A stretch of 64,000 nucleotides of DNA. Origin: Microbacterium sp. SY138 (GTDB taxonomy: Bacteria > Actinomycetota > Actinomycetes > Actinomycetales > Microbacteriaceae). Positions 25,403-34,352 of the stretch are shown here, one piece after another. The notes under the pieces are model-generated. The model searched no databases and was not told the origin of the DNA. It was given only the letters and a program-made list of their open reading frames with translations. The stretch lies in NCBI RefSeq assembly GCF_039729145.1, contig NZ_CP155793.1, positions 2,790,001 to 2,854,000 on the forward strand. Reading direction: 5' to 3'. Every line of letters starts with the position of its first letter. Position 1 is the stretch's first letter. The translations under genes were made by a program, and so were the position numbers.

Positions 25403-26488
25403 ATGGTCGCGACCGAAGTTCGCCGGGCAGCGCGCGAAGCCAAGCTTGACGAGGTCCACGAGAAGCTGGTGGATGCCGTTGATCGACTTCTGTCTGGGGA
25501 CGACTGGGCGAAGGCGCTCACCTTCGCGGCCCGTTTCCGCAGCCGCTCTTTCAACAACACCTTGCTGATCTGGATCCAGCACTCTCTGGCGCACGAAGCA
25601 GGACTCGTAGCGGAGCCGACGCCGTCGTACGTCGCCGGGTACAAGCAGTGGCAGCATCTGGGGCGCCAGGTGGAGAAGGGCCAGCCCGGCTATCAGATCC
25701 TCGCCCCCGTCACGGGGCGTTTCGCGTCACCCAATCCATCCGATCCGGCATCGTGGCGACGACTCAATCGCTTCGAGAAACCCCGTCCCGGTGAGATTGT
25801 GCGCTCGAAGATGATCGGTGTTCGCCCCGCGTACGTGTGGGATGCCTCCCAGACTTCCGGCGACGCGCTTCCGACCACACCGGCGCCGGCTCTGCTGAAA
25901 GACGAGGCTCCGTCGGGGCTGTGGAATGGCATCGCACGGCAGATCGAAGCGGCCGGTTTCACCGTTCTCGGCGTCGCGCACGAGGGCATGATCTACGGCG
26001 CGAATGGCGTCACCGACTATACCCAGAAGACCGTGACCGTCCGAGAAAACATGGATCCCGCGGCCCGCGTGAAGACTCTCGCTCATGAACTCGCTCATGT
26101 GCTCATGCACGGCCCTGATCAGGATGTGGCGAGACAGCATCGTGGTATCGGCGAGGTGGAGGCCGAGTCGGTCGCGCTCATGATCGGTGCCGCCCACGGC
26201 ATGGACACCAGCGGCTACACGATTCCGTACGTGTCGACCTGGGCTGCGCAGGTCGATGGGCAGGAGCCAGCCGAGATCGTGCGCGCTACAGGTGAACGGG
26301 TCCGCGCCGCTGCGATGAAGATTCTGGACCAGCTCGACACCGAGATGCTCGGCGACGGTACCCCGCCAGGACTTGAACGATCGTCGACGCGGATCGTTGT
26401 GCCCACCTCGAACCGCGCGAGTCGTGCACTGGCGACCTCAACGAACGCAGAGCGTGCGGCTCTGACCGAATCGCGGACGCTGCGATGA
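25403..26488 (+). CDS. ardC-like: ArdC-like antirestriction protein (ssDNA-binding domain plus zinc metallopeptidase)
   Basis: 361 residues from the ATG at 25403 with GAGAGGAGG upstream; in-frame sequence before it is not conserved. The N-terminal domain (about 10-120) has the ArdC-type ssDNA-binding pattern FNNTLLIWIQH and YKQWQHLGRQVEKGQPG. The C-terminal half has the zincin motif TLAHELAHVLMHG (about 230) and EVEAESVALMIG. ArdC proteins of conjugative plasmids protect incoming single-stranded DNA. First gene of the rightward transfer operon and overlaps the primase gene by ATGA. Confidence 0.85.
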   Translation: MVATEVRRAAREAKLDEVHEKLVDAVDRLLSGDDWAKALTFAARFRSRSFNNTLLIWIQHSLAHEAGLVAEPTPSYVAGYKQWQHLGRQVEKGQPGYQILAPVTGRFASPNPSDPASWRRLNRFEKPRPGEIVRSKMIGVRPAYVWDASQTSGDALPTTPAPALLKDEAPSGLWNGIARQIEAAGFTVLGVAHEGMIYGANGVTDYTQKTVTVRENMDPAARVKTLAHELAHVLMHGPDQDVARQHRGIGEVEAESVALMIGAAHGMDTSGYTIPYVSTWAAQVDGQEPAEIVRATGERVRAAAMKILDQLDTEMLGDGTPPGLERSSTRIVVPTSNRASRALATSTNAERAALTESRTLR

Positions 26489-27438
26489 ACACCGCCGCGT
26501 TCATACGGACACTCGACGGCTCGGGCCGTGGGCTCTCGACCGCTGAGAGCGCGCTCGCTTACGCAGCTCACGGCATCCCCGTGTTCCCGTGCGCGGCGGG
26601 CGGGAAGCGCCCCGCGGTGGCTGGAGGATTTCACGCCGCCAGCACCAACCACGTGCTCGTGCGTCGATGGTGGACGGCGATACCCAGCGCGAACATCGGC
26701 ATCCCGACCGGCGCCGCATCGGGCCTCGTCGTCGTTGACGTTGATGTGCACGGCTTCGTCGATGGTTACGAGACGCTGGATCGCGCGCGGGCTGAAGGTC
26801 TCGTGGATGGCTGGACTGCTGCAGTGAGAACCCCGTCGGACGGTCTGCATCTGTACTACCCCGCGGCGAGCGGGTCGGAGGAGCGGTCCTGGCAGTGCGC
26901 ACGAGCGGGCATCGACTTCCGCGGCGACGGCGGTTACATCATCGTTCCGCCGTCAAGTCGAGTGATCGACGGGCGTCCGCGGCGGTATGAGGTCCTTCGG
27001 CTCGCCAGTGAAAGCGTGCATGGGTTCAACGCGGAGCGACTTCGCGACTTCCTCGATCCTCCCCGTAGGGCCGATCAGGCCCGCGGTGGCGATCAGGCCC
27101 GCGGTGGCGATCAGGCCCGCGGTGGCGATTCGGCGATCCGATCGGGCGATGTGCAGCGTCTCGCCGAGTGGGTCGCTCGGAGGCAGGAAGGCGAACGTAA
27201 CCACGGGGTCTTCTGGGCGGCTTGCCGGATGGCGGAGCATAGTGTTTCTCCGTTCGAAGCGCTCGATGCACTCACGGCGGCCGGTGCGCAGGCCGGGCTC
27301 ACTGAGCGCGAGGTGACGACGACCGTCCGCTCTGCCTACCGAAGTGTTCAGGGCGCACCGGCCAGGCCGTTAGCTCCTGCGTCGTCGGCGCCACCTCACA
27401 GGCCATCAAGCGGCATAGAGCCACGGGCACTGGCATGA
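26485..27438 (+). CDS. Bifunctional DNA primase/polymerase (prim-pol) domain protein
   Basis: 317 residues. The prim-pol fold covers about 17-195: ALAYAAHGIPVFPC, the metal motif VVVDVDVHG (DxD), HLYYPAASG and GIDFRGDGGYIIVPPS. A tandem DQARGG linker follows and a C-terminal helical region (GERNHGVFWAACRMAEHS) resembles the PriCT-like tail. It probably primes complementary-strand synthesis or replication of the excised circle. It sits between the ArdC-like gene and the DUF2637 gene, with overlaps on both sides. Confidence 0.88.
   Translation: MNTAAFIRTLDGSGRGLSTAESALAYAAHGIPVFPCAAGGKRPAVAGGFHAASTNHVLVRRWWTAIPSANIGIPTGAASGLVVVDVDVHGFVDGYETLDRARAEGLVDGWTAAVRTPSDGLHLYYPAASGSEERSWQCARAGIDFRGDGGYIIVPPSSRVIDGRPRRYEVLRLASESVHGFNAERLRDFLDPPRRADQARGGDQARGGDQARGGDSAIRSGDVQRLAEWVARRQEGERNHGVFWAACRMAEHSVSPFEALDALTAAGAQAGLTEREVTTTVRSAYRSVQGAPARPLAPASSAPPHRPSSGIEPRALA
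27073..27126 (+). repeat. Three exact tandem 18-bp repeats inside the primase gene
   Basis: GATCAGGCCCGCGGTGGC is repeated three times without a mismatch, encoding DQARGG three times in the linker between the prim-pol and C-terminal domains. The unit is a multiple of three, so copy-number change by slippage would lengthen or shorten the linker without a frameshift. Confidence 0.95.
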
Positions 27439-28034
27439 GGAACATCAGGGGGCGACGAGTGGCTGTCATGACAGCCGTCGCGGGCACGGTGTTCATCGCC
27501 GCCGGAGCGTTCTGGCTGTCATTCACCTCGCTCGTGGACCTTGCTGCGCGCTCAGGAATCGGCGACGGGCAGGCGTGGGCATGGCCGCTCATCGTCGACG
27601 GGGTCATCGTCGTCTCGACTGTCGCCGTCGTCGCCCTCGCCGATTCACGAGCCGCCTGGTATCCATGGACGCTCCTCGCGGGCGCTGCGGCAGTATCAGT
27701 GACCGCAAACTCGCTTCATGCCGTCGTCGCCGCCGATTCAGACATGCCCGGCTTCCTCGCCGCGGCCGTCGCGGCCGTGCCACCGGTGGTCTTGCTTGCG
27801 ATCACTCATCTGACGGTGCTTTTGATCCGCGCGCCAGAAACCGTAGTTCCGAGCGAGTCGGTCTCGCCGCAGGAGCGCGCAACGGCATTTCGGGCGGAGG
27901 GATGGTCGAACAAGCGGATCGCCCGCGAGCTTGACGTTCACCCGTCGACGGTGGGCCGCTGGTTCGCCAGCGCACCTATCGAGCAGGAACGGACGGACGC
28001 CGCATCCGCCACATCCGAGGAGGCATCGGCATGA
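27435..28034 (+). CDS. DUF2637 membrane protein with C-terminal HTH
   Basis: 199 residues. Four TM segments at about 12-32, 48-68, 74-95 and 105-128 with the DUF2637 signature WAWPLIVDGVIVVSTVAVVA. The tail after 140 holds an HTH (ATAFRAEGWSNKRIARELDV, then STVGRWFAS). DUF2637 proteins are found in Streptomyces and other actinobacterial conjugative elements. The fused HTH suggests a membrane-tethered DNA-binding role, possibly tying element DNA to the membrane. Overlaps both neighbours by ATGA. Confidence 0.85.
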   Translation: MRNIRGRRVAVMTAVAGTVFIAAGAFWLSFTSLVDLAARSGIGDGQAWAWPLIVDGVIVVSTVAVVALADSRAAWYPWTLLAGAAAVSVTANSLHAVVAADSDMPGFLAAAVAAVPPVVLLAITHLTVLLIRAPETVVPSESVSPQERATAFRAEGWSNKRIARELDVHPSTVGRWFASAPIEQERTDAASATSEEASA

Positions 28035-28399
28035 GCGAAATCGAGAATGAAACGCCGCGCAACGTTGATCGAGAAGACGACGGACTCGCGACAGCCCCCG
28101 AGGCCGTCGAAGCGACAAGCGTGCGCAGTCGCCGTCGGTGGGCGGTGGTGAACCCGGCGTCGCACCCCGGCCGTGGCGTCGAGTGGGTGCGCCCAACGGA
28201 TCTGATGGCGCGCAGCGGTTCCCGTGTGGCCGGAGCGGGGATCAACTTCCAAGCCGAGCTTCATCGACGCACTCGCGATGCCGCGACGACCAGCATCCGC
28301 GGCATCGCGGAGCGAGCCCGACGACTCCCACCCGTCTCCGCGTTCGGACACGGCTCCTCTCGACGCGGGACAGAGCGCGGCGTGGTCGGCGCCGCCTGA
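28031..28399 (+). CDS. Hypothetical element protein, basic
   Basis: 122 residues. The N-terminus is acidic; a central motif WAVVNPASHPGRGVEWVRPTDL and a basic C-terminus (FQAELHRRTRDAATTSIRGIAERARRL) suggest nucleic-acid binding. It starts within the DUF2637 stop codon and is cotranscribed. I do not recognise a family with known function; similar short proteins accompany DUF2637 in related elements as far as I recall. Confidence 0.6.
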   Translation: MSEIENETPRNVDREDDGLATAPEAVEATSVRSRRRWAVVNPASHPGRGVEWVRPTDLMARSGSRVAGAGINFQAELHRRTRDAATTSIRGIAERARRLPPVSAFGHGSSRRGTERGVVGAA

Positions 28400-28495
28400 A
28401 CCACACACTCGAGACAACCTGATGGGAACCCACCGGCATCCAGGACCCCCGTTGGGGAGCGGGCGCGCACCTGCATGTCAGGAGGTGTCTTCGCC

Positions 28496-29353
28496 ATGAC
28501 CCATCACAGTTCACCGCTGCAATCGCGCGAGGATTACAGAACGAGCGAAGGGCTGCGCGCCCTGCTCAATCGCCTGCATCACGCGGGTGCCCGCGCCTGG
28601 GCGCACGACCGCGTTGCCGCTGATCTCGCCGTGTTCTCGGCCGAGAAGTACGGCGCCTTGGCACGTAAGCACGGCCTCGACCCCTGGGAGGCAGCGTCGG
28701 CAGCATTCGACGTCATGCGAACCCGCTCCGCACGAGAAGCAGACGATCCGTGGGCCGTCGTCACTCGCGGTGTTCAGATCACCTGCATCGCCGAGGAGCG
28801 CGGGCAAGGCTTGTTGTGTGCGACTCACCAAGCTCGCCGACCTCATGTCTCCGCTTTCCATGATCCGGAACGGTTTGCCGATCGGGAGACTCCGCTGGCC
28901 GATTACCATCCGGCGTTCCACGTCCAAGACGACTATCCGAGTGCTCAAGACGACGACGCCTACTATGCACCCGAGGACGTCGACACTGCCCACCGTGCGG
29001 TCGAACTGTCGATCGTCCTCTTCACGACCTTGGGATGGCCGGAGAGCACTGCGCGCGCAGCGATCGAGTACGTCTGCGCCGCGGTCGCACGGGCCGGGTC
29101 TCGACAGAGCGCCTGCGAGCTGCTCCGCCGCGACAAGCACGCCCGAGCGCTGCTCGATCTGCCTGCCGACTCGTGGTCGGCACTGCTGCGTGTGCTGCTC
29201 GGGCATCCACATCCTGCATACCGGTCAACCAGCGCCGGTCGCGGCATCCTGTTCCGTCTGCTCGTCGGCGACACGCTGCCCGCGTTGCTCAGTGATGACG
29301 ACCTGGTGATGACGATCGCGATGTCCACGCCCACGCACGGGGGCAGGCGATGA
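28496..29353 (+). CDS. Hypothetical element protein of 285 residues
   Basis: Start at the ATG 28496 behind GGAGGTG. Two alpha-helical halves: a first with LNRLHHAGARAWAHDRVAADLAVF and DPWEAASAAFDVMRTRSARE, a second with a run of helices around STARAAIEYVCAAVARAGS, ending DTLPALLSDDDLVM. The first half loosely resembles a sigma-factor-like or DNA-binding helical bundle, but no motif is decisive. It directly precedes the ParB gene (ATGA overlap), so a role in partition or transfer regulation is possible. Confidence 0.6.
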   Translation: MTHHSSPLQSREDYRTSEGLRALLNRLHHAGARAWAHDRVAADLAVFSAEKYGALARKHGLDPWEAASAAFDVMRTRSAREADDPWAVVTRGVQITCIAEERGQGLLCATHQARRPHVSAFHDPERFADRETPLADYHPAFHVQDDYPSAQDDDAYYAPEDVDTAHRAVELSIVLFTTLGWPESTARAAIEYVCAAVARAGSRQSACELLRRDKHARALLDLPADSWSALLRVLLGHPHPAYRSTSAGRGILFRLLVGDTLPALLSDDDLVMTIAMSTPTHGGRR

Positions 29354-30357
29354 GCACCGACAACGGGCACATCGAACTGGAACGGTCGGTCGACTCGATT
29401 CGGGTCGGGCTACGCCACCGAACGGAGCTCGGCGACCTCGCCTCGCTTGCCGCGTCAATCGAGCGGGAAGGCCTGCTGCAACCGATAACCGTCACGCCAG
29501 AAGGGATCCTCGTCTGCGGTGCACGGCGACTGGCCGCGATCAAGCAACTCGGGTGGCTGCACGTCAAAGTGTGGGTGCGTTCGGGCATCTCGGGAGACCT
29601 TGGGTACCTGCTTGCTGAGCAAGACGACAATGTGCTCCACAAGCCGCTCACTCAACTGGAGAACGCGACTCTGTACCGAGAGATCAAGACGCTGATGGCA
29701 GAGGATGCCGCTCGCCGCCAGGAAGCGTCGCGCTTCAGCAGGGTGAACCAGCCCGGAGATCACGGTGCCGCCAATCTTGCGGCACCGTCAGAGGCTGTGG
29801 GCGACACACGCGAGCAGGCCGCTGCGATGATCCCAGATGGCCCCTCCCACACCACGCTCGAGAAGATCAACTACCTGCAGCACCTCGTCGACGATGAGAC
29901 CCAGCCCGAGTCCGTGCGCGAGGGCGTCGCAGCCGAGCTGGAGCTCATCGGATCCGGGTCAGCCGTGCACCCGAGCTACGAACGGGCACGCCAACTCGTC
30001 GCTGCGGCGCAGCCCGGCGGGAGTGGGGATAACGTGGCGAAACTCGCTAAGGAAGCCCTGGCTCGCATCAAAGGCAAGCGGATGCCCAAGCGACGCCCGT
30101 CGCCAAGCCCTGCTGCCCGTACGGACGGCGATGACCCGTGGCCCGTGCGCGCGTTCGTCGTGACGTGGACTGAGCTCGACGGCTGGTGGCGGCACTTCAC
30201 CGTCGACGACCTGGCTCATCAGCTCAGCGACGCCGAGGTCGACCTCTTCCTCCACGTCGTTGATGCCACGGTCGACGTCGCTAAGCAGCTCCGAGCATTT
30301 CGAAACGACGCCGACTCAGACACCGAGACGACAGCGCGGAGCCTTCGCGCGATCTGA
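29350..30357 (+). CDS. parB-like: ParB/Spo0J-like partition protein
   Basis: 335 residues. The ParB N-terminal nuclease-like domain is visible: VDSIRVGLRHRTELGDLASLAASIEREGLLQPITV, then GILVCGARRLAAIKQLGW (the GxxR box). An HTH-like region follows (NATLYREIKTLM, AAAMIPDGPSHTTLEKINYL), then a basic linker and a helical C-terminus. No ParA gene is adjacent. In conjugative elements solitary ParB-like proteins can act as regulators or as nucleoid anchors for the circular form. Confidence 0.85.
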   Translation: MSTDNGHIELERSVDSIRVGLRHRTELGDLASLAASIEREGLLQPITVTPEGILVCGARRLAAIKQLGWLHVKVWVRSGISGDLGYLLAEQDDNVLHKPLTQLENATLYREIKTLMAEDAARRQEASRFSRVNQPGDHGAANLAAPSEAVGDTREQAAAMIPDGPSHTTLEKINYLQHLVDDETQPESVREGVAAELELIGSGSAVHPSYERARQLVAAAQPGGSGDNVAKLAKEALARIKGKRMPKRRPSPSPAARTDGDDPWPVRAFVVTWTELDGWWRHFTVDDLAHQLSDAEVDLFLHVVDATVDVAKQLRAFRNDADSDTETTARSLRAI

Positions 30358-30387
30358 GCAGGGGTCAGGGCTGCGCACCTGCCCGGC

Positions 30388-31071
30388 ATGAAGCACCAGA
30401 TAGCTCGCCGTTCGCGCCGCACCTTGGTCGCACTGATCGCCGTCGCGGTGATGGCCGTCCTCGTCGTCGCTGTCGGCACCTACGGACTCATCTCCGGATC
30501 ACCCGAGCCGGAGGACTCGCCGGAGCCGACCTCGTCGAGCGCCGCGCCGACCACCGAGCATTCTCGTCGACCTGCCACGACGGCACCGCGACTTCCGACG
30601 ATCCTGCCCACTCGAGATGCAGAGACGTTCGCGGGCAGCGTCGCGACGGCGCTGTTCACGTGGGACACCGGCGTCGGTTTCGTTCCGCTCGACTACACCG
30701 ACGTCATCCTCGACGTCGCCGATCCCACCCCTGCCGAACAGCCAGGGCTCGCGGCCGACATCGCCACCTACCTGCCGACGCAGAACGCGTGGGTGCAGCT
30801 GGGTCAGTACGCGACGACGCAACGTCTGGAGGTCACGTCAATGTACGTGCCGGATGCCTGGTCCGAGGCGCTCTCGCAGGCACGGCCCGGACAACTCCCC
30901 GAAGGCGCGACCGCGTACACGATCGAGGGCATCCGTCACCGCGCTGGCACGTGGAACGGCGATTCGATCGCTGCTCAGCAAGAGGTGGCGCTCACGGTGT
31001 TCATCGCTTGCCCGCCCGGTGACAGTTGCTACGTTCTGCGGCTGTCCGAGCTGAACAATCCGCTCCGATAG
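30388..31071 (+). CDS. TcpC/VirB8-like conjugal transfer protein
   Basis: 227 residues. One N-terminal TM segment (about 12-33), a Ser/Pro/Thr-rich linker, then an alpha/beta domain (residues about 70-225) with FAGSVATALFTWDTGVGF, WVQLGQYATTQRLEVTSMY and CPPGDSCYVLRLS. The topology (one TM plus outside NTF2-like domain) and the position match TcpC of Gram-positive type IV systems, an assembly factor of the mating channel. The ATG follows a GCGCACCTGC spacer motif by 5 nt and there is no clear ribosome site. Confidence 0.65.
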   Translation: MKHQIARRSRRTLVALIAVAVMAVLVVAVGTYGLISGSPEPEDSPEPTSSSAAPTTEHSRRPATTAPRLPTILPTRDAETFAGSVATALFTWDTGVGFVPLDYTDVILDVADPTPAEQPGLAADIATYLPTQNAWVQLGQYATTQRLEVTSMYVPDAWSEALSQARPGQLPEGATAYTIEGIRHRAGTWNGDSIAAQQEVALTVFIACPPGDSCYVLRLSELNNPLR

Positions 31072-31083
31072 GACGGCCGACTC

Positions 31084-32265
31084 ATGCTGAAGAAGCTCGC
31101 GATCACACTCATCGGGCTTGTGATCCTCGCGCCGACGCTAGGACTGGTCGCGGTCGGTCTGGTTGCAAACCCCGCCGTCATTGCTTGCCTCGCCTCGACG
31201 GGTCTCACCGTCGGCCCCATTCCGGATTCGCTTGTGGTGACGACGGCGAACGGAGATACTTTCACACTCAATCGGCAGCAGCTCACTCACGCGGCCACGA
31301 TCATCTCTGTTGGGTCGCGGATCGATAGCGTCACCCGCGATGGCGTCCAGATCGCGCTCATGGCTGCGCTCACCGAGTCAACGCTGCGGCAGCTCGCGAA
31401 CACGAGCACCTACCCGGAGTCCGGTGACTATCCGAACGATGGAAACGGATCCGATCACGATTCGCTCGGTCTGTTCCAAATGCGCCCGCAATCCGGATGG
31501 GGATCGGTCGCCGAGTTGATGGATCCGGAATATCAGGCTGAGGCGTTCTTCGGCGGATCGACGGGACCGAACTATCCCTCGCCGCGTGGCCTGCTCGATA
31601 TCCCCGACTGGCAGAGCTTGAGCAAGGGCGAAGCCGCGCAAGCGGTTGAAGTATCCGGATACCCCGACCGGTACAACAACTACGAGCCGGTCGCCGAAAA
31701 GATCCTCACCACTCTCACTAGCGCCACCTCGCAACTTGCCGGGAGCATTCCTGCGCCGACCGAGAGCGTTGCGGAGTCGGCCCGCGTCGTGTTTCCATTG
31801 CCGGAGGGCACCTGGGTACTCACGGGCAACTTCGGCCCGCGAGTCGACCCGTTTACCGGAGAGGGCGCCTTCCACTCCGGCACCGACCTCGCTGCGCCAG
31901 ATGGAACGCCGATCCTCGCGGCCGCGGACGGAGTCGTCACAGTCGCCCAGCTCTCTGGCAGGTACGGCGGGCTCATTGTGATCGAGCACCGCATCGACGG
32001 CGCCACCGTCGCGACCGCGTACGCGCACATGTGGCAGAACGGCATCCACGCCATCGTCGGCGAGCAGGTCATTGCGGGTCAACACATCGGCGACGTCGGC
32101 TCCTCCGGGCGCTCGACCGGCGCGCACCTGCACTTCGAAGTCCGTCCAGGTGGCACGAACGCCGAAGCTGTCGACGCCGCAAAGTGGCTCAATGACCACG
32201 GCGCTGCAGATCTCCCAGAGCCCGCCGCGGGCGCCGGGTGCTCGGCGATGGGAGGGGGTCAGTGA
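31084..32265 (+). CDS. Peptidoglycan hydrolase with lysozyme-like and M23 peptidase domains
   Basis: 393 residues with an N-terminal signal anchor (about 4-28). Residues about 60-205 are lysozyme-like (QIALMAALTESTL, DSLGLFQMRPQSGWGS, PDRYNNYEPVAEKIL). Residues about 245-370 are LytM/M23 endopeptidase with the zinc residues in FHSGTDLAAPDGTP and HLHFEVRPGG. The enzyme would open the wall locally so that the conjugation channel can pass, like VirB1/TcpG-type proteins. The stop overlaps the next start. Confidence 0.88.
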   Translation: MLKKLAITLIGLVILAPTLGLVAVGLVANPAVIACLASTGLTVGPIPDSLVVTTANGDTFTLNRQQLTHAATIISVGSRIDSVTRDGVQIALMAALTESTLRQLANTSTYPESGDYPNDGNGSDHDSLGLFQMRPQSGWGSVAELMDPEYQAEAFFGGSTGPNYPSPRGLLDIPDWQSLSKGEAAQAVEVSGYPDRYNNYEPVAEKILTTLTSATSQLAGSIPAPTESVAESARVVFPLPEGTWVLTGNFGPRVDPFTGEGAFHSGTDLAAPDGTPILAAADGVVTVAQLSGRYGGLIVIEHRIDGATVATAYAHMWQNGIHAIVGEQVIAGQHIGDVGSSGRSTGAHLHFEVRPGGTNAEAVDAAKWLNDHGAADLPEPAAGAGCSAMGGGQ

Positions 32266-32531
32266 TGAACGTGTTCCCCGACTTCAGTGGTCTCGGCGGT
32301 ATCGGTGACCTCAAAGTCGCCATCGGTGCTGCGCTCACGATCATCCTGATCGTCGCGGTGCTCACGATCATCATCTCCGCGATCGTCTGGGCGATCGTTA
32401 CGTCCACCGGCAACCCCGCGCTTGCGGCGAAAGCGCGCGCCGGGGTCTTCGTCGCGCTTGGTGCAGCGGTGCTCGCTGGCGGGGGCGTGTCCTGGGTGAA
32501 CTGGCTCATCAGCGTCGGCGAACAGCTCTGA
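32265..32531 (+). CDS. Small two-TM transfer protein (DUF6112-like, pilin/VirB2-like position)
   Basis: 88 residues. Two TM helices at about 18-45 and 58-82 separated by a short basic loop (STGNPALAAKARAG). The pattern is parallel to the next gene (GIxxL...TI..V..VL, NP.LA.KA..G, NWxxxVGEQL), so the two are paralogues. VirB2/TrbC-like pilin subunits have the same size and topology. ATG at 32265, in the TGATGA overlap with the hydrolase stop. Confidence 0.7.
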   Translation: MNVFPDFSGLGGIGDLKVAIGAALTIILIVAVLTIIISAIVWAIVTSTGNPALAAKARAGVFVALGAAVLAGGGVSWVNWLISVGEQL

Positions 32532-32644
32532 CCTCATCGCCCCGCGTGCGACTCGGCATGCGACTGGTGGTGAGGAGCTGCGCACCTGGCTCTCGACCAT
32601 CTTTCGCCTACCGCCCGTGGCGGTGTTCATGCCGAGGAGCCACC

Positions 32645-32956
32645 GTGTTCGAACTCATCGCGACCGTCGCCACCGCCCTGCCGATGGACATCGACATCAC
32701 TCCGAACGACTCCGGTCTACCCGGGATCGCGCAGCTACGAACGATCGTCGGCGCCGTGATGACGGTCGGGCTCGTCCTGTCCGTGCTCGCGCTGATCGTG
32801 GCCGCGATCGTCTGGGGATTCGGGTCGAACTCGTCGAACCCGCACCTCGCCTCACGAGGCAAGCTCGGCGTGCTCATCTCCTGTGGTGCTGCGGTCATCT
32901 GTGGCGCGTCCGTGACTTTGATCAACTTCTTCTGGAACGTCGGACAGCAGGTCTGA
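32645..32956 (+). CDS. DUF6112-family small membrane protein
   Basis: 103 residues from a GTG at 32645 behind GAGGAGCC. After an N-terminal hydrophobic leader, PNDSGLPGIAQLRTIVGAVMTVG leads into TM1, SSNPHLASRGKLGVL forms the loop and TM2 ends LINFFWNVGQQV. This matches the actinobacterial DUF6112 family found next to TrbL-like genes. Paralogue of the preceding gene; either may be the channel or pilus subunit. The 113-bp spacer before it carries a GCGCACCTGG motif. Confidence 0.75.
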   Translation: MFELIATVATALPMDIDITPNDSGLPGIAQLRTIVGAVMTVGLVLSVLALIVAAIVWGFGSNSSNPHLASRGKLGVLISCGAAVICGASVTLINFFWNVGQQV

Positions 32957-32990
32957 GGCCACTCGGTCGCAACCCGTTGGGAACCCCGCG

Positions 32991-34346
32991 ATGAGTGTCT
33001 GCGATATCCCCGTCATCTCAACCGTGTGCGATGCCGTCGGCGAAGGCGCGGCTTCGCTGGTATCTGCCCCGTTCGATTGGCTCGCCGCCACAATGGGACA
33101 AGCTGCCGCATGGCTCATCGAAGCTATGTGGACGGTCTTCGACAGCACCACTCTTGTCGACGTCCAATCCTCCGGCTACCTCGACGTCTACAACCTGCTC
33201 TTCGGCATCGGCGTCTTCATCGTCCTGCTGTTCTTCTGCTTCCAGCTGGTCCTGGGACTCATCCGACGCGAACCCGCTGCGCTTTCCCGCGCCGCGCTCG
33301 GAGCTGCCAAAGCAGTACTCGGTTCCTTCGTTGTCGTCACGCTCACCGCGACCGGGCTGGAGATCGTCGACCAACTCTGCGTCGGCATCGTCCAGGCCGC
33401 AGGGGAAACAACCGCGACCATGGGCGACAAGATCGCGCTCCTGACCGCAGGCCTCACGACGATCAACATCGCGGCTCCCGGCGTCGGCGCGATCATCACG
33501 ATCTTCCTCTCAGGACTCATGATCTGCGCGGTCGCCATCGTGTGGTTCTCGCTCCTGATTCGCAAAGCCCTGCTATTGGTGGCCATCGTGCTCGCGCCCA
33601 TCGCGTTCGCGGGCGCGGCGTGGGACGTCACCCGCGGATGGATCGGGAAATGGGCGGCGTTCGTCGTCGCGCTGATCATCTCGAAGCTCGTGCTCGTCGT
33701 CGTGTTCCTCATCGCGATTACCCAGGTGTCCACCCCGATCGAGGCAGACCTCGCGTCCGTGACCGAGCCAATCTCGGGCATCGTACTGCTGTTCATCGCA
33801 GCCTTCGCGCCATACATGGTCTACCGGTTCATCTCGTTCTTCGGCTTTGACCTCTACCACGCGATGGGAAGCGAGCAGGAGGCGAAGAACGCTATCAACC
33901 GGCCCGTCCCGGTGCCGTCGAAGCCGCAGGGCGATGGGGTCAAGAAAGTCCTCGACGGCGGGTCCGGTGGCGGTCCAAGCACCACTCCCCCCGCGCGCAC
34001 TGCACCGAGCGCGACGGCGTCGGCTGGCGCCACCCCCAGCGGAACTGCGGCTGGCACGAGTGCGGGCGCTGGAGCTGGTGCCGGAGCTGGTGCCGCGGCC
34101 GGGCCCGCTGCAGCCGTCGTCATTGGCGCCGAAGTCGTCGAGGGCGCTGCTACTGCTGGACCGAAGATCGGCCAGGGCATCGGTGGCACCTCCGAGACAG
34201 TTGCGGCGAGCGCGGGAGACCGGGGGACTCCGGCACCCGCAGCATCCGCGACCCCTGGGTCGCCTTCCACACCGCAGCCGTCGGCCCCGCGCGCAGATCC
34301 CGCTCCGCCCAGTCGGCCGCGACCGCAGCCTCCCCGGAAGGAATGA
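32991..34346 (+). CDS. TrbL/VirB6-like conjugation channel protein
   Basis: 451 residues. Seven or so TM helices lie between about 20 and 285 (LLFGIGVFIVLLFFCFQLVLGLI, VLGSFVVVTLTATGLEIVD, IFLSGLMICAVAIVWFSLLI, KWAAFVVALIISKLVLVVVF). The C-terminal 150 residues are a Pro/Ala/Gly/Thr-rich low-complexity tail. VirB6-type proteins form the inner-membrane core of the mating channel. The preceding 34-bp spacer contains CAACCCGTTGGGAACCC, also seen at 28415. Confidence 0.82.
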   Translation: MSVCDIPVISTVCDAVGEGAASLVSAPFDWLAATMGQAAAWLIEAMWTVFDSTTLVDVQSSGYLDVYNLLFGIGVFIVLLFFCFQLVLGLIRREPAALSRAALGAAKAVLGSFVVVTLTATGLEIVDQLCVGIVQAAGETTATMGDKIALLTAGLTTINIAAPGVGAIITIFLSGLMICAVAIVWFSLLIRKALLLVAIVLAPIAFAGAAWDVTRGWIGKWAAFVVALIISKLVLVVVFLIAITQVSTPIEADLASVTEPISGIVLLFIAAFAPYMVYRFISFFGFDLYHAMGSEQEAKNAINRPVPVPSKPQGDGVKKVLDGGSGGGPSTTPPARTAPSATASAGATPSGTAAGTSAGAGAGAGAGAAAGPAAAVVIGAEVVEGAATAGPKIGQGIGGTSETVAASAGDRGTPAPAASATPGSPSTPQPSAPRADPAPPSRPRPQPPRKE

Positions 34347-34352
34347 CGCATC

